Positions 1 to 6,486 of a DNA stretch of 7,059 nucleotides are shown here, piece by piece. The translations under genes and the position numbers were made by a program. Positions within the stretch are counted from its first letter, which is position 1. Every line of letters begins with the position of its first letter. The notes under the pieces were generated by a model. It saw only the letters and a program-made list of their open reading frames with translations, had not been told where the DNA came from and ran no database searches. Source of the DNA: Desulfuromonadales bacterium C00003107 (GTDB taxonomy: Bacteria > Desulfobacterota > Desulfuromonadia > Desulfuromonadales > Syntrophotaleaceae); contig MAXT01000272.1 in NCBI GenBank assembly GCA_001751225.1, positions 1-7,059 of the forward strand. Reading direction: 5' to 3'.

Positions 1-425
1 AAATAGCGCCATTTCGGTCAATCCTACAATTTGGGGGGTTGTCAAAGAGCAATTCTGCCGCCTACTGGTTCACTCGCAGCGAATTTCAAGAATGTTGTGG
101 CCCAGCATCTACCGATCAGCTGCTTACGCTGCCTGATCGACAATAACGTTTTTGCGGGGCCATCAAATATTAGATAAATGCATAATACCGCAAGAACAAG
201 GGCCTTCAAGAAATCAGCTTAATTTACGAACAGAGTCAAATAGTTTTAACAGTAAACAAGTACCAATGTAGTCATGGAGATGCAGCAGGAAAGGATTAGG
301 CTGTCCAAACCTCTTTAATGCGAACCATCAGGGTGCTGCTAAAACGATGAGCATGGATTCATTTAACAAGCAAACCTGTCAGAATAATTAGTTAAAAATC
401 ATGAAATCGACTGGATTCCATTAGA
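1..425. other. Gene-free left flank
   Basis: I find no gene that I can support here. The minus strand has one open stretch (about 54-219) that ends in a TGA at 54-56, but it has no ATG start, no ribosome binding site and no family that I recognise. It could be a worn gene end or chance. No convincing promoter for the transglycosylase is visible: a TTAACA at 363-368 and an AATAAT at 383-388 are only 14 bp apart, too close for a good sigma70 promoter. Confidence 0.5.
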
Positions 426-467
426 ATGGTGAACATTACTTCATTTAGCAGGTTTGGCGATGCCGCT

Positions 468-1466
468 ATGATTAGACTAGAACCATCTTCCAGTCTGGTC
501 GTGATGATCCTCGGGATTTGCCTGTGCTGGGCTCCTTTTTCTTATGCGGAGCCCAGTAAGGAGAAGTTTGCACACTGGATGGTGGAGTTTCGCACCGAAG
601 CCTCTGCCGCCGGAATTTCTCAACAGACCCTGGAGAGAGCTCTGGCTGGCATCGAAGATCCGCTGGCAGAGGTGATCGTTCTCGATCGCGAGCAACCGGA
701 ATTTACCCAGACGGTGGAGGAATATGTCTCTATCCGAGTCAACGACCAGCGCATCGCAGATGGCCGCCGGATGCTGCGGCGCTACCCAACCTGGTTGGGG
801 CGGATTGAGGGTCGCCACGGGGTGCAGAGGCGGTTTATCGTGGCTTTGTGGGGGATCGAGACCAACTACGGCAAGTACACCGGGGGCTTTTCGGTGCTTG
901 AAGCGCTGGTGTCTCTGGCTTATGACGGGCGCCGCAGTGATTATTTTCGCCGGGAACTGCTCGAAGCGTTGAGGATTGTCGATGCCGGCCACATCCCCTT
1001 AAAACGCATGAAGGGTTCTTGGGCCGGGGCCATGGGACAGTGCCAGTTCATGCCCTCGGTCTTTGCTCGTTATGCCATCGATGCCGAAGGTGACGGGCGC
1101 ATCGACATCTGGAACTCGGTGCCTGACGTGCTGGCCTCGGCGGCCAATTATCTGTCCGGTGCAGGATGGAAGGATGATCAGACTTGGGGCCGGCCGGTGC
1201 GGTTACCGAAAGAGTTTGACACTTCCCTCTTGGGGCTGGAAAGGCACCTGCCTCTTTCAAAATGGCAAGCCCTTGGCGTGCGGCGCACTGATGGCCGTAC
1301 CCTGCCCCGGCGTGAGCTCGATGCCTCGCTGATACGCCCCGACGGACCGGGCGGTCAGGCCTATCTGGTGTATGACAATTTCAGGGTGCTACGGGTCTGG
1401 AACAAATCCAATGCCTTTGCCTTGGCGGTTGGCCTGCTTTCCGATCGGGTGGCCGGGCGCAGATAG
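468..1466 (+). CDS. Exported lytic murein transglycosylase, MltB type
   Basis: This enzyme should cleave the MurNAc-GlcNAc bond of peptidoglycan in the periplasm, leaving 1,6-anhydro ends. From the ATG at 468 the protein has 332 residues. The first 27 form a signal peptide: Arg near the start, a hydrophobic core LVVMILG, and a likely cleavage site after FSYA. There is no proper lipobox despite two Cys. The catalytic region has WGIETNYG, whose Glu (residue 131) is the expected catalytic acid, then GAMGQCQFMPS (residues 187-197), which is typical of the SLT_2/MltB fold. NYLSGAGW and the C-terminal SNAFALAVGLLSDR also match the family. There is no C-terminal peptidoglycan-binding domain, as in the shorter MltB-like members. 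An upstream in-frame ATG at 426 would add 14 residues. Neither start has a clear Shine-Dalgarno sequence; I prefer 468 because it gives a normal-length signal peptide. The gene converges on the signalling operon. Confidence 0.93.
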   Translation: MIRLEPSSSLVVMILGICLCWAPFSYAEPSKEKFAHWMVEFRTEASAAGISQQTLERALAGIEDPLAEVIVLDREQPEFTQTVEEYVSIRVNDQRIADGRRMLRRYPTWLGRIEGRHGVQRRFIVALWGIETNYGKYTGGFSVLEALVSLAYDGRRSDYFRRELLEALRIVDAGHIPLKRMKGSWAGAMGQCQFMPSVFARYAIDAEGDGRIDIWNSVPDVLASAANYLSGAGWKDDQTWGRPVRLPKEFDTSLLGLERHLPLSKWQALGVRRTDGRTLPRRELDASLIRPDGPGGQAYLVYDNFRVLRVWNKSNAFALAVGLLSDRVAGRR

Positions 1467-1481
1467 GGCGATAATTGCCGC

Positions 1482-1511
1482 TCATCCCATGCTGCCGAGA
1501 CTAGCGAAGGA
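1482..1511 (-). repeat. Direct repeat, left copy: orphan acetyltransferase tail
   Basis: These 30 bases match 5267-5296 in the same orientation at 27 of 30 positions. The first 15, TCATCCCATGCTGCC, are identical. Read on the minus strand the copy encodes SFASLGSMG followed by TGA, the same tail that ends the broken acetyltransferase at 5267. The three differences (1497, 1503, 1506) all fall at third codon positions and are silent. Upstream on the minus strand this frame runs only about 16 more codons before a stop that overlaps the end of the GGDEF-EAL gene, and it has no ATG. I therefore read it as the leftover 3' end of a second gene copy. Confidence 0.7.
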
Positions 1512-1548
1512 GACCAGAGTCGAGCCAATCTTTAAGTCGGTGGCGGTA

Positions 1549-4020
1549 TTAAGGTTCTATCAGTTGAAACTCATAAATTGAACACTTCTCAGTCAACAAC
1601 TTCTCCGTGCATTCCGCGACCGGTTGGGGCCGACAGAACATATAACCCTGCACTAAGTCGCAGCCAGCATTTTTCAGAAAGGCATACTGCCCTTGTTCCT
1701 CAACTCCCTCGGCAATGACCTTTAGATTTAAAGCCTTGGCCATAGGGATAATGGCTGAAAGAATCACGCTGTTGTTGTGTTGCTCAAGTTCCTGAATAAA
1801 ACTCCGGTCAATTTTAAGTATATCGATAGGCAGATTGCGCAGATAGCTAAGGGAAGAGTACCCTGTGCCGAAATCATCAAGCGCCACTCTCACCCCGGCG
1901 GCTCGCACTTTGTGCAAGTTTTCCAATACTTCCTGACGCCCTTGGATAATGGCACTCTCCGTTAACTCGATATAGAAGGTGCCGGGGCTGACACCACTGC
2001 TCCGAAGGGTTGAACAGAACTGCTCATGAAACCGTGGCCTTTCCAGTTGTCTCCCCGACACATTGACCGCGACTGAGATGTTCTTGGCACCAGAATCCTG
2101 CCACTTCTTCAGTTGGCAACTAGCCTCCCGGATGACCCAATCCCCGATCTCGTGTATCAAGCCGATATCTTCGGCAACGGGGATAAAGTGATCCGGTGGC
2201 ACAGCTCCTAACTCTTCGTCAGTCCAGCGGATTAATGCCTCAAAAGAGACTATTTCCAGAGTCTGGCAGTCAATAATCGGCTGGTAATATAGTTCGAAAG
2301 CTTCTTGCTCCAAGGCTTTATGCAGCCGCTGCTCCAGTTTGGTCCGTTCCAAAACGAGGCTGCTCGCTTCCTTGGAAAAATAATGGTAGCTGCCTTTATT
2401 CTGCTTTTTGGCCTGGTACATGGCCAAGTCGGCATGTTTAATCAGATCCTCAGCGCTGTCTCCATCTCCCGGGAAAATGGCAATTCCGACGCTCGCACCG
2501 ATATAGTGCGCTTGCCCTTTCAGGGAAATCGGTTGCGAGATTGTCTGAATAATACGTTCAGCGACCGGCTTTGCATCCATTGGTGAATCCAGGCCAGGAA
2601 GAAGAAAAGTAAACTCATCGCCCCCCAGGCGGGCCAAATTATTCATTTCCCCTTCGGTACTGATACGACTGACACAATCGTTGCAGCGCAAATTTTTCGT
2701 TAAACGATTAGCGACTTCCTGAAGCAGCACATCTCCTGCCTGATGTCCCAAAGTATCGTTGATCTGCTTGAAGTTATCCAAATCAACAAAAAACAACGCC
2801 AATTGCTTGCCCTCTTGCAGAGAAACCATCATTGCCCGCTTTAGATTCTTATTGAACATAAAACGATTGGGCAGTTGGGTCAGGCTGTCACAAAAGGCCA
2901 TATTGCTAATCTTGTCATTAGACCTCTTCAGTTCAAGGCTCATTCGGTTGAGCTCTCTCCCTAGATCTCCAAATTCATCCTGGCTTGTAAGCGATACTTG
3001 GACCAACTCTTCCCCTCCTCCAATGCGCAAAAAAGCTTTTCGCAAAACCTGGATAGGAGCAAGAACATGCACCTTCAACAAATAGAGCATGATCGAAAGA
3101 GAAACTAAAAGGACCAATGCAGTGATTCCTAGCACCATCTGGCCGATATCACGACTGGCTTCAACTAACTCCTTTTCTGGAACGAGGGTGTGAAGCCACA
3201 CTCCCTCCATAATTTTTCCACTGGCATGGTAATACCCCTGGCTGGCGAGTTGGATAGGATGGAACTCCTGATGGGTAGAGTAATCAACCAAGTTTGTCAG
3301 AAGCTTTTCTTTGGAAATAAACTTCTTCAGGTGGGTGGGTACCAACAAAGGATAGCCCGCATTGTCCGTCAGCAATACCCCTCCGGTATCTCCTAAGGGA
3401 TTTGTCTCCAACATGTTGGCCAAAACCTTGGTCTCCATGGTGATCCCCAAAAATCCACGCAACTTGGGTAACGAACTAAAATCGTCACTGGAATCGTTGG
3501 TTAAAACAATCTTTTTAAACAGAAAATAGGCCAGTTCACCATTATCGGGATTTTGAGCAAACTGCTGGAAAGTATCTGAGGTAGACTGAATTTCTTGAAA
3601 TAGGGCTGTTGACCCTTCTTCTTCGGTTTGATTATCGACGTCCCTGTTGACCAACCTTATATCCTCAAAACCATCCGGCAAAAGGAGGCGGATTTCATAA
3701 TATTCAGGATAAGCCTTCTGAATACTAAGCAACTTTCTTTGCAAGGGACGTTGCATTAAATCGTAACGCTCTGCCTCATCTTCGGTTAAAAGGTAGTATC
3801 GAAGGATGGGGTAGTCCGCAAACAAGGAAATATTAGCCAATGCTGTGGCCGTGCTACTGGTAACATGGGAAGAAATTTGTGACGCAATGGCGGATGCTTG
3901 CTTAAAGGTTTTTTCTTCAGCATTTTTTCTGAGTTTGACATAACAAAAGGAACCAACCAAAGCGAGTGCAATGGCAGTTAAGGGGAGTAATAACAATGGC
4001 AGCTTGATACGTAACTTCAT
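1549..4020 (-). CDS. Membrane-bound GGDEF-EAL c-di-GMP enzyme, MbaA-like
   Basis: This 823-residue inner-membrane protein should make and/or degrade c-di-GMP in response to a periplasmic signal. Residues 7-28 form TM1. Residues about 30-292 form a periplasmic sensor that looks like a double Cache fold (PEYYEIRLLLPDG; GGVLLTDNAGYPLLVP). Residues 294-316 form TM2, and HAMP follows (about 318-370, with DEFGDLGRELNRM). The GGDEF domain spans about 372-550, with canonical GGDEF at 466-470. The RxxD inhibitory site expected at 457-460 is absent (GEMN instead). The EAL domain spans about 558-812: EAL at 594-596, Asn653 in VNVSGRQL, Glu685 in ELTES, DDFGTGYSS from 715, Lys736 in LKIDRSF, Glu771 in IAEGVE and Gln791. 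The usual metal and catalytic residues are therefore present. The start lies 7 bases after the binding-protein stop with only a weak Shine-Dalgarno (AAGTG), suggesting translational coupling. The pairing matches V. cholerae nspS-mbaA. Which activity dominates cannot be read from sequence. Confidence 0.92.
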   Translation of the reverse strand: MKLRIKLPLLLLPLTAIALALVGSFCYVKLRKNAEEKTFKQASAIASQISSHVTSSTATALANISLFADYPILRYYLLTEDEAERYDLMQRPLQRKLLSIQKAYPEYYEIRLLLPDGFEDIRLVNRDVDNQTEEEGSTALFQEIQSTSDTFQQFAQNPDNGELAYFLFKKIVLTNDSSDDFSSLPKLRGFLGITMETKVLANMLETNPLGDTGGVLLTDNAGYPLLVPTHLKKFISKEKLLTNLVDYSTHQEFHPIQLASQGYYHASGKIMEGVWLHTLVPEKELVEASRDIGQMVLGITALVLLVSLSIMLYLLKVHVLAPIQVLRKAFLRIGGGEELVQVSLTSQDEFGDLGRELNRMSLELKRSNDKISNMAFCDSLTQLPNRFMFNKNLKRAMMVSLQEGKQLALFFVDLDNFKQINDTLGHQAGDVLLQEVANRLTKNLRCNDCVSRISTEGEMNNLARLGGDEFTFLLPGLDSPMDAKPVAERIIQTISQPISLKGQAHYIGASVGIAIFPGDGDSAEDLIKHADLAMYQAKKQNKGSYHYFSKEASSLVLERTKLEQRLHKALEQEAFELYYQPIIDCQTLEIVSFEALIRWTDEELGAVPPDHFIPVAEDIGLIHEIGDWVIREASCQLKKWQDSGAKNISVAVNVSGRQLERPRFHEQFCSTLRSSGVSPGTFYIELTESAIIQGRQEVLENLHKVRAAGVRVALDDFGTGYSSLSYLRNLPIDILKIDRSFIQELEQHNNSVILSAIIPMAKALNLKVIAEGVEEQGQYAFLKNAGCDLVQGYMFCRPQPVAECTEKLLTEKCSIYEFQLIEP

Positions 4021-4027
4021 AAAACAC

Positions 4028-5086
4028 TTATCGAGTAAGGCGAGCAGCTATGGCATTACGCAACCGTTGACTACGGGCGCTGAGAGGCCGATAAAACTCT
4101 GAGTTTTTCAGACTTTCCTGATCAGGATAAATCACGGAATTCTCGAGAAAGTCCTTGGGAAGAAGCTTTTCTGCCGCTAGATTGGGAGTAGCAGAGAAAG
4201 AGAACAGAGCCTGCTGAGCTGCATTTTTAGGCTCATTTAGGAAGTCCAAAAAGGCATAGGCAAGTTCTGGATTCTGGCAACTGGCCCCGACAACAAAATA
4301 ATCGACCCAGACATTCCCTCCCTCTTCAGGAAGCACATAGGTTAACTGATCGTTGTGCTCTTTCAGCATCAGGGCGTCGCCGCTATAGATCATCGAAACA
4401 ACGACTTCCCCTTTGACAATAGCGGAGTCATCTCGCACGGACAGGTATCTATAGGAACGGATGTGCGGTTTCTGTGCCTGCAACAACTTTTCGACCTGTT
4501 TGAGCTGTTCCCGGTCTTCACTATTGGCCGAATATCCCAAAGACTTGAGGGCCATACTAACGTAGTCCTGCGAATCCCCGGTCATGGAAAGACGCCCCCA
4601 GAGTTCTGCCTCTGGCTCAAAAAACTGTCGCCAACTGGTAATCGGTGTTTTTACCAGGTCTGCACGATAGACAATCCCCGTGGTTCCCCAGGAAAAAGGT
4701 ACGCCGTATTGTTCTGAACCGGCAAACCCCTGCCGCCAACGAGAAGAGATATGCTTCAGGTTCGACAGGCGCTCTACCTCAAGAGGAGCTAACCAACCTC
4801 GCTTGGCGTATTTACCTAAGTCAATACCGGAAGTTAGAATCAAATCGTAACCGCGGCCTCCGGTTTCAACCAGTTTCTCAGAGCGGGCTTCGTCAGAAAG
4901 GTAAAAAGCTTGAACCACCTTGACATTAAACTTGGCTTCGAAACGCACAACCAATCCAGGATCTAAATAATCTCCCCAGTTAAGGATGACAAGCTGTCCA
5001 GCCGGTTGAGCCCCTACAGCCAATGGGCACAACACACATATGGCTAAACAAAAAACTATCAAGCGATAAAGAGAACGCATGGTCAT
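4028..5086 (-). CDS. PotD-family periplasmic polyamine-binding protein, NspS-like
   Basis: This 352-residue exported protein resembles the spermidine/putrescine-binding proteins PotD and PotF. A signal peptide spans residues 1-26 (cleavage after AVGA). The mature N-terminus LVILNWGDYLDPGLVVRFE is the family signature, followed by SWGTTGIVYR, MIYSGDAL, GGNVWVDYF and TPNLAAEKLLP, all collinear with PotD. Compared with PotD from memory, pocket positions Trp37, Ser86, Asp171, Trp260 and Asp262 are kept. PotD Tyr85 appears as Ile88, Trp229 as Tyr234 and Glu171 as Asp174, so the ligand may differ. No PotA, PotB or PotC gene is in the window. The next gene, 7 bases downstream, is a membrane GGDEF-EAL protein, so a sensing role is more likely than transport. 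An in-frame ATG at 5131 would add 15 residues, but it lies at or above the predicted transcription start. The ATG at 5086 has a good AAGGGGA ribosome binding site. Confidence 0.9.
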   Translation of the reverse strand: MTMRSLYRLIVFCLAICVLCPLAVGAQPAGQLVILNWGDYLDPGLVVRFEAKFNVKVVQAFYLSDEARSEKLVETGGRGYDLILTSGIDLGKYAKRGWLAPLEVERLSNLKHISSRWRQGFAGSEQYGVPFSWGTTGIVYRADLVKTPITSWRQFFEPEAELWGRLSMTGDSQDYVSMALKSLGYSANSEDREQLKQVEKLLQAQKPHIRSYRYLSVRDDSAIVKGEVVVSMIYSGDALMLKEHNDQLTYVLPEEGGNVWVDYFVVGASCQNPELAYAFLDFLNEPKNAAQQALFSFSATPNLAAEKLLPKDFLENSVIYPDQESLKNSEFYRPLSARSQRLRNAIAARLTR

Positions 5087-5090
5087 AACT

Positions 5091-5097
5091 TCCCCTT
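5091..5097 (-). promoter_or_regulatory. Ribosome binding site fixing the binding-protein start
   Basis: On the minus strand AAGGGGA lies 4 bases before the ATG at 5086. It supports that start over the upstream in-frame ATG at 5131, which has no such site. A second ATG at 5080 is further from the site. Confidence 0.6.
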
Positions 5098-5134
5098 GAT
5101 TCATTCGAGATTTGTGGCAGATAAATTCCATGTA

Positions 5135-5162
5135 AGTATAGGCCGTATTGTTACTAATTCAA
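5135..5162 (-). promoter_or_regulatory. Sigma70-type promoter of the polyamine/c-di-GMP operon
   Basis: On the minus strand TTGAAT (5162-5157) and TATACT (5140-5135) are separated by 16 bp, close to the sigma70 consensus. Transcription would begin near 5128 and give a leader of roughly 40 bases before the ATG at 5086. This is consensus matching only. Confidence 0.55.
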
Positions 5163-5209
5163 GAATGACAGAGGATTAAAACAGGAAGCCAAAGGTGTGT
5201 ATTCAATAG

Positions 5210-5238
5210 AATATTCAGAAGGATTATCTTTGAATATT
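5210..5238. promoter_or_regulatory. Inverted repeat AATATTCA-N13-TGAATATT, possible operator
   Basis: Two perfect 8-bp arms (5210-5217 and 5231-5238) are separated by 13 bases, so their centres are 21 bp apart, about two helical turns. This suits a dimeric regulator. The site lies about 48 bp upstream of the -35 element, where an activator could act. The arms are AT-rich with no T-tract after them, so a terminator is unlikely. No regulator is known for it. Confidence 0.35.
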
Positions 5239-5266
5239 TGCCTCACAGATCAATATATAGTGCATT

Positions 5267-5296
5267 TCATCCCATGCTGCCAAGACTGGCAAAGGA
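5267..5296 (-). repeat. Direct repeat, right copy: acetyltransferase 3' end
   Basis: This is the partner of 1482-1511. Here the repeat forms the last nine codons and stop of the broken acetyltransferase (SFASLGSMG-TGA), so it is probably the original context of the sequence. The two copies bracket the binding-protein/GGDEF-EAL operon in direct orientation. Confidence 0.7.
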
Positions 5297-5726
5297 CATC
5301 AACCGTTCGAGGTTGATACCGACCAAATTTCCACAAACCATCGGCCGGGTGCGGCCTAGCAAAGCAAATCCGGCATCCTCCAATACCTGCGCTGGTAAGG
5401 TGTCTGCCCTTAGTTCAACAACTAGGTCCTCATCCTCCCGGGCCGCAGCAACAGCCAGGGCTAGAAACTCGCGATGCTCTATTTCTCCGGTAACATGGAC
5501 AAACCAAGACCCCAGAATCTGCAGACCTGGCTCACGCTGTAGCAGAGCGATACTCGCCACCACAACGCAACGCCAGAGCACTGTCGGCAAGGGGACCGCT
5601 GAACAACTCCATTTCGGTTTCAGGAACACGCCAGCCCTCCCCTTCGGCCGCCAGCAGGAACTCCCGCCAGCCTGCGGCCTCCGGGCGTGGAAATTGGAGT
5701 TCCTCATCCATCAATTTTTCGACCAT
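5267..5726 (-). pseudogene. GNAT-family acetyltransferase broken by internal deletion
   Basis: Two minus-strand frames read as the two ends of one protein. The N-terminal part (5726 to 5532) begins MVEKLMDEELQ and has GWRVPETEMELFSGPLADSALAL, like the start of a GNAT N-acetyltransferase, then stops after ALRCGGEYRSATA. The C-terminal part, in another frame, reads VASIALLQREPGLQILGSWF from about 5560 down, then LEDAGFALLGRTRPMVCGN and the tail SFASLGSMG. From memory, such two-domain GNATs have about 280 residues; here only about 150 remain, and the acetyl-CoA-binding core that should follow the N-terminal part is missing. An out-of-frame deletion with its join near 5553-5565 explains this. A functional product is unlikely. 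The family assignment rests on recognition, not a search. Confidence 0.65.
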
Positions 5727-5752
5727 AGACAGCGAAACCCAAAGTATCCGAC

Positions 5753-5987
5753 TCAGTCCACATCACGACCAAACTGATGAAACTCGTCTATATTGTTGAA
5801 CTCACCCCAGGCCAGATACTGATTTGGTGCATTGATGAAATCATAAACGCTTTGGAAGTCCTCAACGTGCCGGTTTTCTTCCTCAGCAATTGCCTGCAAC
5901 ATATGCTTCATTTTACCGGAGTCGGTCTTTTTCAACATGGTTTGAAAACAATGAACTTCTGCCGTCGCCTGAATAAATATAAGTGGT
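5753..5987 (-). pseudogene. C-terminal fragment of a ferritin-like/rubrerythrin-type protein
   Basis: On the minus strand this frame encodes AEVHCFQTMLKKTDSGKMKHML, then AIAEEENRHVEDF, which has the EExxH di-iron ligand pattern of ferritin-like helices, then NAPNQYLAWGEF and a C-terminal FGRDVD-stop. Only the second half of the four-helix domain is present; the first helix pair and the real start are missing. A GTG at 6031 keeps the frame open, but those codons run through the terminator at 5999-6028, so they are not a true N-terminus. The left boundary is the TGA; the right boundary is approximate. It ends 26 bases before the broken acetyltransferase starts, as if both once formed one operon. 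Confidence 0.6.
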
Positions 5988-5998
5988 ACTTTGAACAG

Positions 5999-6028
5999 AA
6001 AAACCCCATCCGGACCATCCGGATGGGG
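5999..6028 (-). terminator. Intrinsic terminator
   Basis: A perfect 11-bp stem (6004-6014 with 6018-6028, CCCCATCCGGA and its complement) encloses a 3-base loop. On the minus strand five T (6003-5999) follow directly. The stem contains two tandem copies of CCATCCGGA. It would stop transcription arriving from the right before the ferritin-like fragment. Confidence 0.8.
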
Positions 6029-6092
6029 CACCTTTACCCTGGAAACGCCGCCATGGCGTTAATCGAAACTATTCGTTGTCAAACTTAAATAC

Positions 6093-6130
6093 AAAAAGCC
6101 CAGCGGAGGGATATTTCCCCCGGTGGGCTT
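6093..6130 (-). terminator. Intrinsic terminator
   Basis: The outer stem AAGCCCA/TGGGCTT (6096-6102 with 6124-6130) continues through a G-C-rich inner stem with two mismatches to a small loop at 6112-6114. On the minus strand the hairpin runs into five T (6097-6093) and more AT-rich sequence. On the plus strand no T-tract follows, so it acts leftward. No intact gene lies just upstream of it. Confidence 0.65.
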
Positions 6131-6186
6131 CGTTGCCGTAAATGCTTGGTTACTCCGTCGTGTCCAGCACTTGTCATCCTTAGAAC

Positions 6187-6201
6187 GCAGAACACATGCC
6201 A
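6187..6201 (-). promoter_or_regulatory. Possible sigma54 (-24/-12) promoter
   Basis: The minus strand reads TGGCATGTGTTCTGC, with GG and GC exactly 10 bases apart as in the sigma54 consensus TGGCACG-N4-TTGC. It would fire leftward near 6175 and reach the terminator at 6093-6130, giving an RNA of about 85 bases. A single match of this size can arise by chance. Confidence 0.25.
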
Positions 6202-6321
6202 GAAATGATAGAACTTTTCAACTTATTGTTTTTACGATACTTATTAAAGATGTAAGGATTGTCTGTCGTATCTTGAGGTAATTTTTTGTGCAGAAATAAG
6301 GCAGCGCCCGGAAGCAGCCAT

Positions 6322-6353
6322 AAAAAAAAGGGCAGGAGGATTTCCCTCTACCC
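6322..6353 (-). terminator. Intrinsic terminator with long T-tract
   Basis: On the minus strand GGGTAGAGG pairs imperfectly with TCCTCCTGCCC (6330-6353), and eight T (6329-6322) follow. Two positions pair as G-T on the minus strand and would be A-C mismatches on the plus strand, which favours leftward function. Confidence 0.6.
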
Positions 6354-6401
6354 GTCCAACTCGTTGCGTCGGACCCTTGGCCTTTATGGGAGGTAACCGA
6401 C
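6354..6401 (-). other. Overlapping alternative stems before the terminator
   Basis: On the minus strand GTCCGAC (6374-6368) can pair with GTTGGAC (6360-6354) across a 7-base loop. Its CCGAC part (6372-6368) can instead pair with GTCGG (6401-6397), helped by CCC/GGG inside. The two folds exclude each other and lie directly before the terminator at 6322-6353, like an attenuator or riboswitch leader. No intact gene follows, and I do not recognise a known riboswitch. Confidence 0.25.
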
Positions 6402-6486
6402 AGCGCCTGCAGCGTTGAATTGTGTAGTGCAACTCTTCCAGCAATTCCTCAAGTTATTCGGCCATGAGGCTGTTATCGTTGTTTAC

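Noticed and set aside
54..219. Minus-strand open stretch containing FDGPAKTLLSIRQ
   Set aside because: No start codon, no ribosome binding site and no family match that I can name; could be a decayed tail or chance.
477..992. 171-codon minus-strand open frame inside the transglycosylase gene
   Set aside because: It is a shadow of the transglycosylase; the opposite frame has catalytic motifs and a signal peptide, and this one resembles no family.
1467..1548. Terminator between the convergent transglycosylase and GGDEF-EAL genes
   Set aside because: Only a 5-bp stem (about 1467-1480) with no T-tract is visible; not enough to call.
5087..5131. Longer start (ATG at 5131) for the PotD-like protein
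   Set aside because: It lies at or just above the predicted transcription start, lacks a ribosome binding site and would place 15 extra residues before a normal signal peptide.
5238..5777. 179-codon plus-strand open frame
   Set aside because: Its sequence is low-complexity Ser/Arg/Pro and antisense to the acetyltransferase remnant, which has recognisable protein features.
5988..6031. N-terminal extension of the ferritin-like frame to a GTG at 6031
   Set aside because: Most of these codons are the terminator hairpin and its T-tract; the reading is an accident of the frame staying open.
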